A stretch of DNA of 64,000 bases from Prochlorococcus sp. AG-402-O16 (GTDB lineage Bacteria > Cyanobacteriota > Cyanobacteriia > PCC-6307 > Cyanobiaceae). Below are positions 27,906-37,756 of this stretch, in pieces. The DNA lies in NCBI GenBank assembly GCA_003216415.1, contig QCIY01000001.1, positions 1 through 64,000 on the forward strand, given 5' to 3'. Within the stretch, counting starts at the first letter, position 1, and each line of letters starts with the position of its first letter. The position numbers were made by a program, and so were the translations under genes. The notes below the pieces were generated by a model. That model saw nothing but the letters and a program-made list of their open reading frames with translations, searched no databases and was not told where the DNA came from.

Positions 27906-28916
27906 TTAATCTAATCCAACCAATTGGCTTGTTAGATCATAAGTTTGTTGAGAGGTCTTCCTATCAATTATTCTTTTTGACAACTTTTGAGAAAAAGCTT
28001 TTCTGCCAGTTTTTTGACGATTTCCCCAACTCCAATGGACTGATGGTTTAGCAAATTCTTTATAAGTTGCCACTTGAGCGACCCTCTCTCCTGCCAATCT
28101 TTGTGACACATATCCTCTTGTTATGAATTTTTGAAATATCGGGAAAAGGAATCTAAATAACCAAGGCGTATCTCTAAAAAGTTTTGTATCAGCAACACAT
28201 CCAGGATATAGAGAATTTACAATGATTTTTTCTGCACGATATCTTTTTGATAATTCCTGAACGGTCACCATATTGCAAAGTTTACTATCCTTATAAGCCT
28301 TACCAGGTTTAAATTTCTTTCCATTCGCCATACTTATTGGAGATAAAAAACCATTTTTGAATCCAGACAAATCTCCCAAATCAGCTGGGGCAGGGATGGG
28401 GATCCTTCCTCCAAGTTCTGAATAATTAGCCGTAACAGTCCCTAATACTGTAATTCTTGGCTTAAATACAGTAGATTTTCCATTTAAAACAATTTCCCTT
28501 TCAGAAGATAAAATATTTTCTATAAGAAGGTTTATCATAAGAAAATGGCCAAAATGATTTACTGCCATTGAGTTTTCAAAACCCTGAGTAGATCTTTCAG
28601 GTCTCTTTAGTCTCGGTTTATAAACTGCTGCATTACAAATAAGAGAATTTATTGGTTTTTTAAATCGTTGTAATATTTCATCGCAACCTTTTCTTACATC
28701 ATCCAAATTAGAAAGATCTATTTCTATAAAATGAACATTTTCAACTTCCTCTTTTGTCAAGAATTCCTCCGCTATTTTTATAGCTCTTTTATTGGATCGA
28801 TTAACAGCTATAACCTCCCATCCAAATCTTAATAGAGGTTTTAGAGTATTTAATCCAACTCCTGAAGTTGTTCCTGTTATTAGGGCTAAACCCTTAATGT
28901 TCTTACTCACTAGCAA
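27906..28916 (-). CDS. por: Light-dependent protochlorophyllide oxidoreductase
   Basis: 336-residue short-chain dehydrogenase-type enzyme (LPOR) that reduces protochlorophyllide with NADPH when light is absorbed. The Rossmann loop is TGTTSGVG (about residues 14-21), catalytic Tyr and Lys lie in KAYKDSKLCN, and YPGCVADT and the VHWSWGNRQK end are LPOR-typical. It faces chlL with a 6-bp gap, so the dark and light enzymes for the same reaction are neighbours in opposite orientation. Confidence 0.95.
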   Translation of the reverse strand: MLVSKNIKGLALITGTTSGVGLNTLKPLLRFGWEVIAVNRSNKRAIKIAEEFLTKEEVENVHFIEIDLSNLDDVRKGCDEILQRFKKPINSLICNAAVYKPRLKRPERSTQGFENSMAVNHFGHFLMINLLIENILSSEREIVLNGKSTVFKPRITVLGTVTANYSELGGRIPIPAPADLGDLSGFKNGFLSPISMANGKKFKPGKAYKDSKLCNMVTVQELSKRYRAEKIIVNSLYPGCVADTKLFRDTPWLFRFLFPIFQKFITRGYVSQRLAGERVAQVATYKEFAKPSVHWSWGNRQKTGRKAFSQKLSKRIIDRKTSQQTYDLTSQLVGLD

Positions 28917-28964
28917 AAAAGTTAATAGAAAAATGAAAAGTTGAATGATTCTAGATCATCCTTA

Positions 28965-29312
28965 TCAACGCCATATTACTCTGATAATGTCCCTAGAAAT
29001 TATTTGATCCTGATCCTTCATAAATCTTTGCTCGCCTTCAGAAGAAAATAAATCATCAAACCTACTTGTCAAAAAATTGAACCGATATTTTTCGTATGAG
29101 AATGAATCTTGAATTTCTCTTAATCTGGTTAATCTAACTTTAGAATTATAGCCAAGTTTGATTAAGCTTATTATTGCTAAAAGGGAAAAGCAAATTTTTA
29201 TGATTAAAAAAACTAAAGATACAAAATTTTCCTGTTTCTGTTGCTTTAATTTAAATGCAGGTTTTAAATATTTATCGTAAAAAATACTATTTTTATAAAA
29301 AGATTTTGACAA
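28965..29312 (-). CDS. Conserved hypothetical single-pass membrane protein
   Basis: 115 residues with one clear transmembrane helix (about residues 29-52, FVSLVFLIIKICFSLLAIISLI), a short basic N-terminus, and a conserved charged C-terminal domain (TRLREIQDSFSYEKYRFNFLTSRFDDLFS, then RFMKDQDQIISRDIIRVIW). The tail is predicted helical and could be a coiled coil. I do not recognise a named family, but the tail looks strongly constrained. It lies between por and psaM on the same strand. The function is unknown, and the psaM linkage hints at the photosynthetic membrane. Confidence 0.6.
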   Translation of the reverse strand: MSKSFYKNSIFYDKYLKPAFKLKQQKQENFVSLVFLIIKICFSLLAIISLIKLGYNSKVRLTRLREIQDSFSYEKYRFNFLTSRFDDLFSSEGEQRFMKDQDQIISRDIIRVIWR

Positions 29313-29332
29313 CTTTAATGATTGTTATATTT

Positions 29333-29352
29333 ACTGAATAAGTAAATTCAGT
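29333..29352 (-). terminator. Hairpin downstream of psaM
   Basis: ACTGAAT (29333-29339) and ATTCAGT (29346-29352) form a 7-bp stem with a six-base loop, 45 bp after the psaM stop. Only a weak AT-rich tract follows, so it could be a terminator or a 3'-end stabiliser for the very short psaM message. Confidence 0.4.
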
Positions 29353-29396
29353 CTTCTTATATTATTACCTTAAAAATATATATTTTCTAATGTATG

Positions 29397-29501
29397 TTAG
29401 TTTCTACCTAAACTAATTCCTAGCCTTAATGCTAAAACTCCTGCATGCATAACTACTATTAAGCTTAGTGCAATTAAATTTATTGTTTGAGTTGGCTCCA
29501 T
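29397..29501 (-). CDS. psaM: Photosystem I reaction center subunit XII
   Basis: A 34-residue single-helix subunit of photosystem I, too short for routine open-reading-frame listing. It reads [17 protein letters not shown], then [17 protein letters not shown], matching PsaM. The single hydrophobic helix spans roughly residues 7-28. In cyanobacteria PsaM sits at the monomer interface of the PSI trimer. It starts at ATG 29501, with GGTGGAG in the leader. It is divergent from the lipoate ligase-like gene. Confidence 0.93.
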   Translation of the reverse strand: MEPTQTINLIALSLIVVMHAGVLALRLGISLGRN

Positions 29502-29602
29502 AGTAAAAAAATTATTTCCTATATTCTCCACCTAAATGAGAGGATTTGACACACTATTACAAAATGATGTTACGTAATTAATAAATTGTAAGAAAAAATT
29601 TA

Positions 29603-30346
29603 TTGAAAATTATTATAAATAGATCTACAAAGTTAATTTTGGGAATAGAAAATCAAGCTTTAATTTTTTCGACAAATAAATTACCTGGATTTGATCAAAT
29701 GGCTTTAGATTTAAATTCATTAGATCAAACAATTTCTAATCCTGAAATAATTTTCACATTAAGGTTCTACTACTGGACTGGAGATTGGCTTTCAATTGGA
29801 TATCACCAAAAGGAAATTTCTCCTCACTGGGAAAAATTATTATTTGATAAGGAAATTAATATAGTAAGACGTCCATCTGGAGGGGGAGCCGTTTTGCATT
29901 CAGGCGGGATAACTTATGCATTAACATTTAAAAAAACCCACTATAAGATCCTTAGTTATGAAATGGTTAACAAATGGTTAATGAAAAGTTTTAGAGAATT
30001 AGGTCTAAAGTTACAAAATGGCAATTTACGTAAATCATCCATAAATACAAATTGTTTTGGGACTTCATTAATTTCTGATTTAGTAGATGAGAATGGGTTC
30101 AAGAGGATAGGAAGTGCTCAATATCGTAAAAAAGGTGCATTTCTTCAGCATGGAGAGATTCAGACAAATCCGTCAAAAGATTTGTGGTTCAAATTATTTA
30201 AAGAAGAAGCTCCACCTAAATTAAATCTAGGCCTCACAAATGATGAAATAGTTCAGCATTTAAGAAATTCATTCCTAGAGAATAAATCAAATATAAGGTT
30301 CAAAAACGTTGACATAGATAATAAAAATATTGGAAAATTTTTATGA
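29603..30346 (+). CDS. Lipoate-protein ligase family protein
   Basis: 247-residue biotin/lipoate A/B ligase-fold protein. The lipoyl-AMP binding motif RRPSGGGAVLHSGGITYAL (near residue 93) is intact, and GSAQYRKKGAFLQHGEI matches the lysine-containing catalytic segment. It would attach lipoate or octanoate to the E2 or GcvH proteins. The frame starts at TTG 29603; the first ~15 residues are not conserved in my recollection and the true start may be slightly downstream. It is divergent from psaM by about 100 bp. Confidence 0.85.
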   Translation: MKIIINRSTKLILGIENQALIFSTNKLPGFDQMALDLNSLDQTISNPEIIFTLRFYYWTGDWLSIGYHQKEISPHWEKLLFDKEINIVRRPSGGGAVLHSGGITYALTFKKTHYKILSYEMVNKWLMKSFRELGLKLQNGNLRKSSINTNCFGTSLISDLVDENGFKRIGSAQYRKKGAFLQHGEIQTNPSKDLWFKLFKEEAPPKLNLGLTNDEIVQHLRNSFLENKSNIRFKNVDIDNKNIGKFL

Positions 30347-30355
30347 CAAGAATTC

Positions 30356-31579
30356 TCAAAGATCTCCTTTCTGCTTCATGGAATTAATTATTCTTGGCAA
30401 TTCAATTCCCAAAGGATACTGATTTTTATAATTAAATTTATTGACAATCTCTGAAGGCAAATTAAAACCTAATTTATTTAATACAAAGTTTCCAATCTTA
30501 GACCTATCAATTATCCCCAAAGGGATATCTGCAGTATTTAGTACTAATAAAAAACCTTCGCTCTTTTCTTCAAGTCTTTCTATAGTTTTCCATAATTTCT
30601 CATTACTATATACACTTACAAAGTTATTTATTGGTTTCTGAAAATCCCCAACAAAATGTCTTTCCCATTTTTTAATGGAGACGGTTTTTAAAATATCCCC
30701 ATCAACAAAACCAGTCCATCGCCCATTATTAGCAACAAAGAGATATTTATCTGATAAATCCTTTTTATTTTTTATTAATGTATTAAATTCTGAAAAATTA
30801 GAATCGAATTCAATTTTTCTCAACGGCCTTAATTTAAGCTCAGAAACTGTACTTAAGCTAAGTATATTTTCAATTTTAAAAAATTGACTTTCTGATTTTG
30901 AAGAATTAATTCCAAACAAACCTAAAAAAGAGAGAATAAAACCATAGTAAAAGTTAAACCTAAATAAAAAAATTATCCCAAATATTAGAACTAAAAAAGA
31001 TAAAGATAAGTTTACTTTATTAAGAAAATTTCTTCCTTTGTTTTTACTCCCTGAGAAATGCCAAATAATACTTTTTAATAAATTTCCACCATCTAATGAA
31101 CCAATTGGAATCAAATTTAAGAAGCCTAAAAATAGATTTAATATCCCTACTCTAGAAATTATATTTATGGCTATTAGTTCTTTAGATGAGCTGTAATTAC
31201 TAATTAAAAGTAGGATAGATGCTGTAAAAAAGCATAATATAGGTCTAACAATTGCTATTTTTATATTACCTAAAGCAGTTTGACAAGACTTATCTATTTG
31301 TAAAATTGCTCCTAGAAAATAAAAAGTAATTTTTTTTATTTTTACACCCTGATTAAGAGAAACAAAAGTATGTAAAACTTCATGAGAAACAATTGAAGAT
31401 AATAAGAAAAAAGAAGTTAAAAATCCTATAGTCCAAGCTTCTTTAGTATTGTAGATATCACCTGAGGTTAAATTGACCTGATTACTTATAGTCCATGAGA
31501 ATAAAAAGAGAATCGCAAACCAATAAGGATGAATTTTGAAGGGAATTCCCCATATTTTAAAAATTTGCCAACTTCTCAA
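30356..31579 (-). CDS. Site-2 protease (M50 family) with CBS-like domain
   Basis: 407-residue intramembrane zinc metalloprotease. The zinc motif HEVLH (His66, Glu67, His70) lies in the second or third helix, and the third ligand Asp is in GSLDGGNLL near residue 170. Six or so hydrophobic helices span residues 14-230. The cytoplasmic C-terminal part (about 235-370) resembles a CBS pair, with FVANNGRWTGFVDGD and LLVLNTADIPLGIIDRSKIG. The rhomboid-like regulatory role (cleaving a membrane-bound anti-sigma factor or signal peptide remnants) is inferred from family. It converges on the lipoate ligase gene. Confidence 0.88.
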   Translation of the reverse strand: MRSWQIFKIWGIPFKIHPYWFAILFLFSWTISNQVNLTSGDIYNTKEAWTIGFLTSFFLLSSIVSHEVLHTFVSLNQGVKIKKITFYFLGAILQIDKSCQTALGNIKIAIVRPILCFFTASILLLISNYSSSKELIAINIISRVGILNLFLGFLNLIPIGSLDGGNLLKSIIWHFSGSKNKGRNFLNKVNLSLSFLVLIFGIIFLFRFNFYYGFILSFLGLFGINSSKSESQFFKIENILSLSTVSELKLRPLRKIEFDSNFSEFNTLIKNKKDLSDKYLFVANNGRWTGFVDGDILKTVSIKKWERHFVGDFQKPINNFVSVYSNEKLWKTIERLEEKSEGFLLVLNTADIPLGIIDRSKIGNFVLNKLGFNLPSEIVNKFNYKNQYPLGIELPRIINSMKQKGDL

Positions 31580-31634
31580 AAATAATCTCCGCTATATTTA
31601 TCAATAATATTCATCTTACATTTATTATGATGAC

Positions 31635-32291
31635 ATGCCAAAGACTAATACTTTAGTAAAAATTTGCGGGCTCACCTCCGAACAGCAAGCTCTTCAGGTA
31701 GCAAAATTGGGAGCAAATGCTATCGGCATTATTTCGGTTGAAAAGTCACCAAGGTATATATCAGCTGATATTAAGAAAAAAATTTTTAGAACCTTAGAAA
31801 GTTTGTATCCAAAAATAGAGAGGGTATCTGTTGTACAAAATTGTCCTATAGATTTAATTATTAAAAATTTCTTAGGCAGCCCTAGTGAAACTATATTACA
31901 ATTACATGGAGATGAAGATATTGATTACTGTAAAAAAATAAGGGAAAAAATTCCAAACATTGGCCTATGGAAGGCTTTCAGAATAAAAACGGAAAAGGAC
32001 TTGGACAGTATTAAACCCTTTGAAGATTTTATAGATGCAATACTACTTGATTCTTGGAATAAAGAAACTTATGGAGGTTCAGGGAAAAAGATAAAATCTA
32101 ATTATCTTAAGAATCTTCAATTTGAAAAACCTTGGTGGTTAGCAGGTGGAATATCATTAGAATGGATTGATGAAATCTTAACAGAAATCAAACCTGATGG
32201 ACTTGATATTTCTAGCAGTATTGAAATTTCTCCAGGTTTAAAAGATATAGAAAAAACAGAAGCTCTATTTAAGTTTTTAAAAAAGAATTAG
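31635..32291 (+). CDS. trpF: Phosphoribosylanthranilate isomerase
   Basis: 218-residue TIM-barrel enzyme of tryptophan synthesis that isomerises phosphoribosylanthranilate. The catalytic Cys is in VKICGLTSEQ near the N-terminus, catalytic Asp in ILLDSWN, and the phosphate-binding end is WWLAGGISLEW plus LDISSSIE. Its 3' end overlaps the convergent folE by 4 bp. trpA is 30 kb away in this window, so the pathway genes are scattered. Confidence 0.95.
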   Translation: MPKTNTLVKICGLTSEQQALQVAKLGANAIGIISVEKSPRYISADIKKKIFRTLESLYPKIERVSVVQNCPIDLIIKNFLGSPSETILQLHGDEDIDYCKKIREKIPNIGLWKAFRIKTEKDLDSIKPFEDFIDAILLDSWNKETYGGSGKKIKSNYLKNLQFEKPWWLAGGISLEWIDEILTEIKPDGLDISSSIEISPGLKDIEKTEALFKFLKKN

Positions 32292-33028
32292 TAATTATTA
32301 GTTGCAGATTGCTGTTTTACAAGCTCAAAAAATTCTTGTTTTAAACTTAAATCATGTCTAAAATCTCCTCTTACTACAGAGTTAATCATACTTGTATTTG
32401 GTTCTTTGACACCCCTCCATTTCATACAATAATGTTGAGCCTTTACAATAATTCCCAAACCTTTAGGTTCACACAATTTTTCAATTTCGTCTGCAAGAAT
32501 CATTACAGCTTCCTCTTGAATATGAGGTCTTGAAAAAACCCAATCAGCAACTCTCGCAAATTTTGAGAGTCCTATGACCTTATTCCCAGGTTTAATGCCT
32601 ATCCAACACTCTCCTAAAATTGGAACTAAATGGTGAGAACATGCAGATCTTACAGAAATAGGGCCAACTGTATAAATCTCATCAAGGTTTTTTTCATTTG
32701 GGAAACTTGTAACTTTCGGTTGTGTATGATATCTCCCTTTAAAAACTTCATTTAAATACATCTTGGAGACTCTTTCAGCAGTCTCCTGAGTGTTGTGGTC
32801 ATTTTCAACATCTATTACAAGTGACTTAAGCAAGTCTTTCACTCTTGACGCAACTTCTTTTTCTAAAATTTCTAATTCACCAGGATTTATAAAATCTGCA
32901 ATATTATCGTTAGCACTAAATCTTTTCTCAGAATTCTTAATCCTGTCTCTTATAATTTCAGAGATTAGTTTATTAGTAATCTGGTCGTCAAAGTTTCTAA
33001 TATTATCGTTGGGTAATGTAGAGGTCAT
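32288..33028 (-). CDS. folE: GTP cyclohydrolase I
   Basis: 246-residue enzyme that makes dihydroneopterin triphosphate, the first step to folate and pterins. The zinc ligands lie in RSACSHHLVPI (Cys, with His) and in KAQHYCMKWRGV (Cys), and IGLSKFARV, ADEIEKLCEPKG are family-typical. The N-terminal ~50 residues are an extension. The 154-bp leader contains a TATAGT -10-like box (minus strand). It converges on trpF with a 4-bp overlap. Confidence 0.95.
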   Translation of the reverse strand: MTSTLPNDNIRNFDDQITNKLISEIIRDRIKNSEKRFSANDNIADFINPGELEILEKEVASRVKDLLKSLVIDVENDHNTQETAERVSKMYLNEVFKGRYHTQPKVTSFPNEKNLDEIYTVGPISVRSACSHHLVPILGECWIGIKPGNKVIGLSKFARVADWVFSRPHIQEEAVMILADEIEKLCEPKGLGIIVKAQHYCMKWRGVKEPNTSMINSVVRGDFRHDLSLKQEFFELVKQQSATNNY

Positions 33029-33182
33029 AAAATTCTAAACAGAAAATTGTATGCAACTTAATTAACTGTATCTTCTAAAAGCTTAATTGCTTATACACTA
33101 TATCACATTCTATTGTTCAATCGGGTTCGAGTAGCCCTAAAAAAAATCACTTTTTCAAGGATTAGGTAGAGAAAAAAAAAGT

Positions 33183-33890
33183 TTAAAAAGCTCCTCCAGA
33201 AGGCATTAAAGTTAAATCTTCAATCAATTGAGATTCAGGTTTCTGAGCCATATAAAGAATAGTATCTGACACCTCGCTTGAGGAGAGCATAGAAGTTCTA
33301 TCAAAATCAGAATTGATTGATTCTGAGTCCCAAAGAGGAGTGTTTACTGAACCTAAAGTTATAGTGCATGCTCTTATTGAATTAGATCTCTCCTCCTCCC
33401 TCAAGCATTTAGTAAACATCGCTAATGCAGACTTTGAAATACAATACGCTCCCCATTGGGGGAATGCATTATAAGAAGCATGGCTACTAACATTAATAAC
33501 TAAACCACCATTTTTTCTCATTTGAGGAACAATTGAGCTACAAATTTGAAAAACACTTGTGAGGTTTATTTGCATAGTTTGTTCCCATTGTCTCAAATCC
33601 ATTTCAATTAAAGACCCATTAAATGCACAACCAGCATTATTTATTAAGACTGAAGGGCACCCATATTTCTCAATTGCCTCGTTAACACAATTCTCAATTT
33701 CTAAAGGATTAGATAAATCACATTTAACTAGGCTAATTTTTGATTTTGTATTCAATAGTTCACTCTTTAGTTTCTTCATTAAATCTAGGTTCCTGGAAAG
33801 TAAAATCAAATCCCAGCCAGCATTAGCAAAAGTAATTGCCGTAGATCTACCAATACCTTTTGTAGCACCAGTTATAAACGCTAATTTCAA
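33183..33890 (-). CDS. Short-chain dehydrogenase/reductase
   Basis: An NAD(P)-dependent SDR of about 235 residues. The cofactor loop is TGATKGIG, the structural NNAG motif is in VLINNAGCAF, and the catalytic Ser, Tyr and Lys lie in NVSSHASYNAFPQWGAYCISKS. I favour the TTG at 33890, one base after the accA stop and just before the Rossmann core; the frame stays open to 33932 inside accA. Its substrate is unknown. It sits at the end of an ado-aar-accA run, so a lipid or carbonyl substrate is possible. Confidence 0.8.
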   Translation of the reverse strand: MKLAFITGATKGIGRSTAITFANAGWDLILLSRNLDLMKKLKSELLNTKSKISLVKCDLSNPLEIENCVNEAIEKYGCPSVLINNAGCAFNGSLIEMDLRQWEQTMQINLTSVFQICSSIVPQMRKNGGLVINVSSHASYNAFPQWGAYCISKSALAMFTKCLREEERSNSIRACTITLGSVNTPLWDSESINSDFDRTSMLSSSEVSDTILYMAQKPESQLIEDLTLMPSGGAF

Positions 33891-33891
33891 T

Positions 33892-34899
33892 TTATTCAGT
33901 TTTTTGGGGGATTTCACTATAAATCTCTTCAATATTATTCGCTTCGATAAATTTACCTAAAACCCTAAACTTTTTATATCTTTCCTCAATAAGTTCATCT
34001 TTAGTCATTTGTAGTAAAGCATTAATGTGTTTCTCAATAGCTTCCTTTAGTGTATTGCCAGCTTCTAAAGGAGCCCAATTATTTCCTCCAGAAGGTTCTG
34101 GTAATACTTCATCTATTATCCCTAATTTAAGTAAATCTTTTCCTGTAATTTTGAGAGCTGATGCAGCTTCTGAGGCTTTTGCAGCATCTCTCCACAGAAT
34201 TGATGCACATGCTTCTGGACTAGCAACTGTATAAACACTGTGCTCAAACATTAATAACCTATCAGCAACACCTATTCCAAGTGCACCTCCAGAGCCGCCT
34301 TCTCCAATAACAGTAGCCACTATAGGGACTTTTAACCCAAACATCTCCCTTAAGTTTCTTGCTATCGCCTCTCCCTGCCCCTGTTCTTCAGCGGTTAAAC
34401 CTGCATATGCTCCAGGAGTATCAATAAATGTAAGAATAGGCAAGGAAAATCTATCAGCATGCTGCATTAATCTAAGAGCTTTTCTGTACCCTCCCGGCTT
34501 TGCCATCCCAAAGTTTCTTACTACATTTTCTTTTGTATCTCTGCCTTTCTGATGTCCTAACATTAACACTGGTCTATTATTTATCGAACCTATGCCACCA
34601 ATTAGTGCCATATCATCGCCGCCATTTCTGTCCCCATGTAATTCTATCCAGTCGTCACAGAACATTTGAACAAAGTCTAAAGTACTAGGTCTTTGAGGAT
34701 GTCTGGCTACCTGAATCTTTTGTGCAGGAGTGAGAGATTTAAATATTTCTTCTCTCCTCCTAGCAGCTAAAGTTTCAAGTTGTAAAAGCTGTTGACTAAC
34801 ATCTACTTCTGAATCTCGAGCTAATTCTTTAATTTGCTCTATTTGTTTCTCAAGTTCAACAAGAGGCTTTTCAAAATCTAGTAGGTAACGTTTAGCCAT
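33892..34899 (-). CDS. accA: Acetyl-CoA carboxylase carboxyltransferase subunit alpha
   Basis: 335-residue subunit of the carboxyltransferase that forms malonyl-CoA with AccD. N-terminal helices ([14 protein letters not shown]) are followed by the crotonase-like core: [36 protein letters not shown] and [17 protein letters not shown]. It lies 3 bp after the acyl-ACP reductase gene on the same strand, linking malonyl-CoA supply to fatty-acid and alkane synthesis. Confidence 0.97.
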   Translation of the reverse strand: MAKRYLLDFEKPLVELEKQIEQIKELARDSEVDVSQQLLQLETLAARRREEIFKSLTPAQKIQVARHPQRPSTLDFVQMFCDDWIELHGDRNGGDDMALIGGIGSINNRPVLMLGHQKGRDTKENVVRNFGMAKPGGYRKALRLMQHADRFSLPILTFIDTPGAYAGLTAEEQGQGEAIARNLREMFGLKVPIVATVIGEGGSGGALGIGVADRLLMFEHSVYTVASPEACASILWRDAAKASEAASALKITGKDLLKLGIIDEVLPEPSGGNNWAPLEAGNTLKEAIEKHINALLQMTKDELIEERYKKFRVLGKFIEANNIEEIYSEIPQKTE

Positions 34900-34902
34900 A
34901 AT

Positions 34903-35943
34903 TTAGACAGTTAATATATTAGGCTGCTTATCAAGTCCAATCGCAGAAAAACCATGTTTTAAAGAAGCTGCTCCAATAAATTCCATCTTTTCAAGAGAAA
35001 TATTATTTCTACCCCAACTAAAGTTTGTATGACACTTTTCAAATTCTAAAATCATAGCTTCTGCAAAGCAAGCAAACATCTCCCTCTGAGGGTTTTGCAT
35101 TTCTGCAAGTTCCATCATATTCCAACCAATATCATTAAAAAACTCTACTATCCCTCCTTTTAAAACATGAATATTTTTACCCTGAAATTTCTCATCAAGA
35201 TTTTTGGGGTATCCACCATCAATCATTAAACATGGTTTTTTTAAGTTATCAATATCAATTTCAATAGTTCTAGGCATACTTGCAACCCATACAACAATAT
35301 CTGCCTGAGGCAATGCCTCATCTAAACTTGATATGTTGCCACCATCTAATTCTCTTTGTAATAGATTTAGTGGTTCTTGTTGTCTTGCTACCATAAGTAG
35401 TTCTGAAATTCCAGTTTTATTGATAAGCCATCTACAAACAGCACTACCAATATCCCCTGTAGCACCAATTACGGCAACAGTTGCTTTTTTAAGGTCTATC
35501 CCAATGCGAGGAGCATTCATTTCTAGTTGCCTACAAATAACCCAGGCTGTATGAGTATTGCCAGTGGTAAACCTTTCCCACTCCAATGAAGTATTTCTAA
35601 TTTGTTTGTGCTGAAGAAGATTAAAATTCTCAAAAATAATAGAAGTAAATCCCCCTAAAGCCGTTATGTTAATCCCTTTTTTCTGAGCTAATTCCATAGC
35701 ATTTAATACTTTTCTTCTTGCCGTTTTAAACCTAGAAAGCATTTCAGGAACAAAGCAGGAATCTATATAAGAACCTTCAATAGATATTCCAGTGGCGCTC
35801 TTAACTTCTACATTCTCGACCAATTGTGGAGGGGCTGTACACCAAACATCTAGGTCACCATCAGCAATATGATCAAAGCCAAGTAATGAAGCTTTTCTTT
35901 TTGCATCTTCGAAACTAGTTGAGTGGCCTATTAACCCAAACAT
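34903..35943 (-). CDS. aar: Long-chain acyl-[ACP] reductase (alkane pathway)
   Basis: 346-residue enzyme that reduces fatty acyl-ACP to fatty aldehyde using NADPH. The Rossmann loop [11 protein letters not shown] spans 160-170, and Cys292 (in [11 protein letters not shown]) corresponds to the catalytic cysteine that carries the acyl thioester in the family. N-terminal [14 protein letters not shown] is typical. It is adjacent to ado (108 bp upstream, same strand), the defining pair of the cyanobacterial alkane pathway producing C15/C17 hydrocarbons. Confidence 0.96.
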   Translation of the reverse strand: MFGLIGHSTSFEDAKRKASLLGFDHIADGDLDVWCTAPPQLVENVEVKSATGISIEGSYIDSCFVPEMLSRFKTARRKVLNAMELAQKKGINITALGGFTSIIFENFNLLQHKQIRNTSLEWERFTTGNTHTAWVICRQLEMNAPRIGIDLKKATVAVIGATGDIGSAVCRWLINKTGISELLMVARQQEPLNLLQRELDGGNISSLDEALPQADIVVWVASMPRTIEIDIDNLKKPCLMIDGGYPKNLDEKFQGKNIHVLKGGIVEFFNDIGWNMMELAEMQNPQREMFACFAEAMILEFEKCHTNFSWGRNNISLEKMEFIGAASLKHGFSAIGLDKQPNILTV

Positions 35944-36051
35944 TTAAGATTTATAAATAGTTTCTATACGATGTTATGAAGAATAGCACAGAGGTAACAA
36001 CTTAAATAAAAAAGATTAATTATTAAAAAGCTTAATTAAGTAAAAATATAA

Positions 36052-36783
36052 TTAAACAATTGCTGCCATAGCCATTCTTGCAATTTCTCTATTATCTAGA
36101 CCTATTTCTAAAAGAGTATCTTGATAAGCAATCATAAATTCTTCCATTAATTCTTCTCTATCCATAGCTAAAACTGACGCATCTGCTGCTACTTCATCTA
36201 ACATCTTTTTGATTAAGGGAAGGTTAACCTTATTAGCTTCCATTAATTCTTCTTTACAAGTGGATAAATTTGCTTTAAGCCACTCTTGACCATAATTTAA
36301 GTGGAGATATTCATCTTTAACCACTCCCTGTGTGATTTTTTTTGCAAAAGGATCTGCAACTCTTATGTAGACATGATATGCAGAGATTGCAAATGCCTCA
36401 ATTAAAATAGCTTGGATTAAAAGACATGTTGTCAAATTTCCTTTTTCTAAAGCAACTTGGAAATTTCCGTGCAACTTAGAAAAGAACTTTTTAGCAAATA
36501 CCATATCTGCTTCAACTCCTAAATTTCTTCCGCACGCAGTAAAGCCTCTTTTATGTTTAAGCTCCATCTTTGCCAATTTAGTTAACTCTTCTAACTCATT
36601 TGGTATAAGTGTTGCAATTGAAATGTAATTATCATGAGCTTCTTGCTCCCCCTCTATAACAATTGCGTTTATCCTGCTGTATGCATCCTTATAAGAGTCG
36701 GTTGTGAAATCAGGTAAATTTAAACAATTGTCATCAATAGTTTCTTTTTCAGTAGTTTTTTTATTTGATTCTAGAGTTTGCAT
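36052..36783 (-). CDS. ado: Aldehyde-deformylating oxygenase (alkane synthase)
   Basis: 243-residue ferritin-like di-iron enzyme that converts Cn fatty aldehyde to Cn-1 alkane plus formate. All six metal ligands are present: Glu46, Glu74, His77, Glu129, Glu158 and His161, in EGEQEAH, MELKHKRGF, LIEA and KDEYLHLNYGQ. About 12 extra N-terminal residues precede the usual start. It works with the acyl-ACP reductase encoded just downstream. Confidence 0.97.
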   Translation of the reverse strand: MQTLESNKKTTEKETIDDNCLNLPDFTTDSYKDAYSRINAIVIEGEQEAHDNYISIATLIPNELEELTKLAKMELKHKRGFTACGRNLGVEADMVFAKKFFSKLHGNFQVALEKGNLTTCLLIQAILIEAFAISAYHVYIRVADPFAKKITQGVVKDEYLHLNYGQEWLKANLSTCKEELMEANKVNLPLIKKMLDEVAADASVLAMDREELMEEFMIAYQDTLLEIGLDNREIARMAMAAIV

Positions 36784-36901
36784 GTCAGTAATCTTTAGTT
36801 CATTATGCTGGATATTACACGATTATAGTGAGTTTATCTAAATATCATGAAAATAGTTTCAATTTTTAAAGCCTAATTTTTTTCAATACTAAAATTTAAA
36901 T

Positions 36902-37690
36902 TTAATTTGGCCAATCCGATTGCATAAGATTCATGATCAATTTAAACCAATGATTAATCAATAATTCCTTTAAATCTTTTCCTAATGAATCATTTGCTCC
37001 TCTACTATCACCGATAACACCAGATTTACTTAAGTCTTCTGTAAGCCAAGCAGTTGGAGCATTTCCTTCTAAACTCCAACCTTCGGGAATTTGTGCATTA
37101 ATGCCCTCATGTGGACGCTCATCACCCACTAATTCTGGCTTTAAAGCAAGCATCAAACTTGTTTCAGCTAAGGAAGCATGTAATCCATGCTCGATCTCAG
37201 TTTTTGATAATAATTGACTTAATCCATTAACACCACTCCACAAAAAACATGGGAAAACAGCCATTCCAGGGGCACAACTTCTTAATTCTCTCGCAGCTGT
37301 ATTTAATAGTGAGATTTGACCGCCATGTCCATTAATCAATATCAGTCTTTTAAAACCCATTTCAGATAATTGACCTCCAACTTCTTTAATCATTGAGGTT
37401 ATTAAATTTGACGAAAGGGAAATTGTCCCAGTAAAACCTTTATGTTCTGGAGAAAACCCAATATATTGTGTTGGTAGTTTTTTTAATGGAATATCGGAAG
37501 AGAATAATTTAAAAACTTCGTTAATAATTTCATCAACAAAAATACTATCTGTAGCAAGAGGTAAATGAGGACCATGTTGCTCAACAGCACCGAATGGCCA
37601 AATCAATGTAGATCTTTTGTCTTTTGCAATACTCTCGATTTCTTGCCAATTTAAATATTCAAAGTTATTAGGTATTGGTTTAAAGTTCAT
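36902..37690 (-). CDS. Creatininase family amidohydrolase
   Basis: 262-residue metal-dependent hydrolase of the creatininase/creatinine amidohydrolase fold. Metal ligands lie in FGAVEQHGPHLPLATDSIF (Glu, His, Asp), INGHGG (His) and the later HASLAETS (Glu). Members act on cyclic amides or formamides, for example in pterin, mycofactocin or riboflavin-related pathways; the substrate here is unknown. It is 118 bp upstream of ado on the same strand and divergent from the S1-protein gene. Confidence 0.85.
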   Translation of the reverse strand: MNFKPIPNNFEYLNWQEIESIAKDKRSTLIWPFGAVEQHGPHLPLATDSIFVDEIINEVFKLFSSDIPLKKLPTQYIGFSPEHKGFTGTISLSSNLITSMIKEVGGQLSEMGFKRLILINGHGGQISLLNTAARELRSCAPGMAVFPCFLWSGVNGLSQLLSKTEIEHGLHASLAETSLMLALKPELVGDERPHEGINAQIPEGWSLEGNAPTAWLTEDLSKSGVIGDSRGANDSLGKDLKELLINHWFKLIMNLMQSDWPN

Positions 37691-37756
37691 TAATTTTAAT
37701 TTTGGGTACTAACATTTAGAGTATGTTAATAATTAATTATTCTTATTTTACCTACG

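Noticed and set aside
33121-33139. GGGTTCGAGTAGCCC hairpin resembling a tRNA T-arm between folE and an SDR gene
   Set aside because: Only a 5-bp stem with a non-canonical loop; no acceptor, D or anticodon arm is nearby, so a tRNA remnant or att site is not supported.
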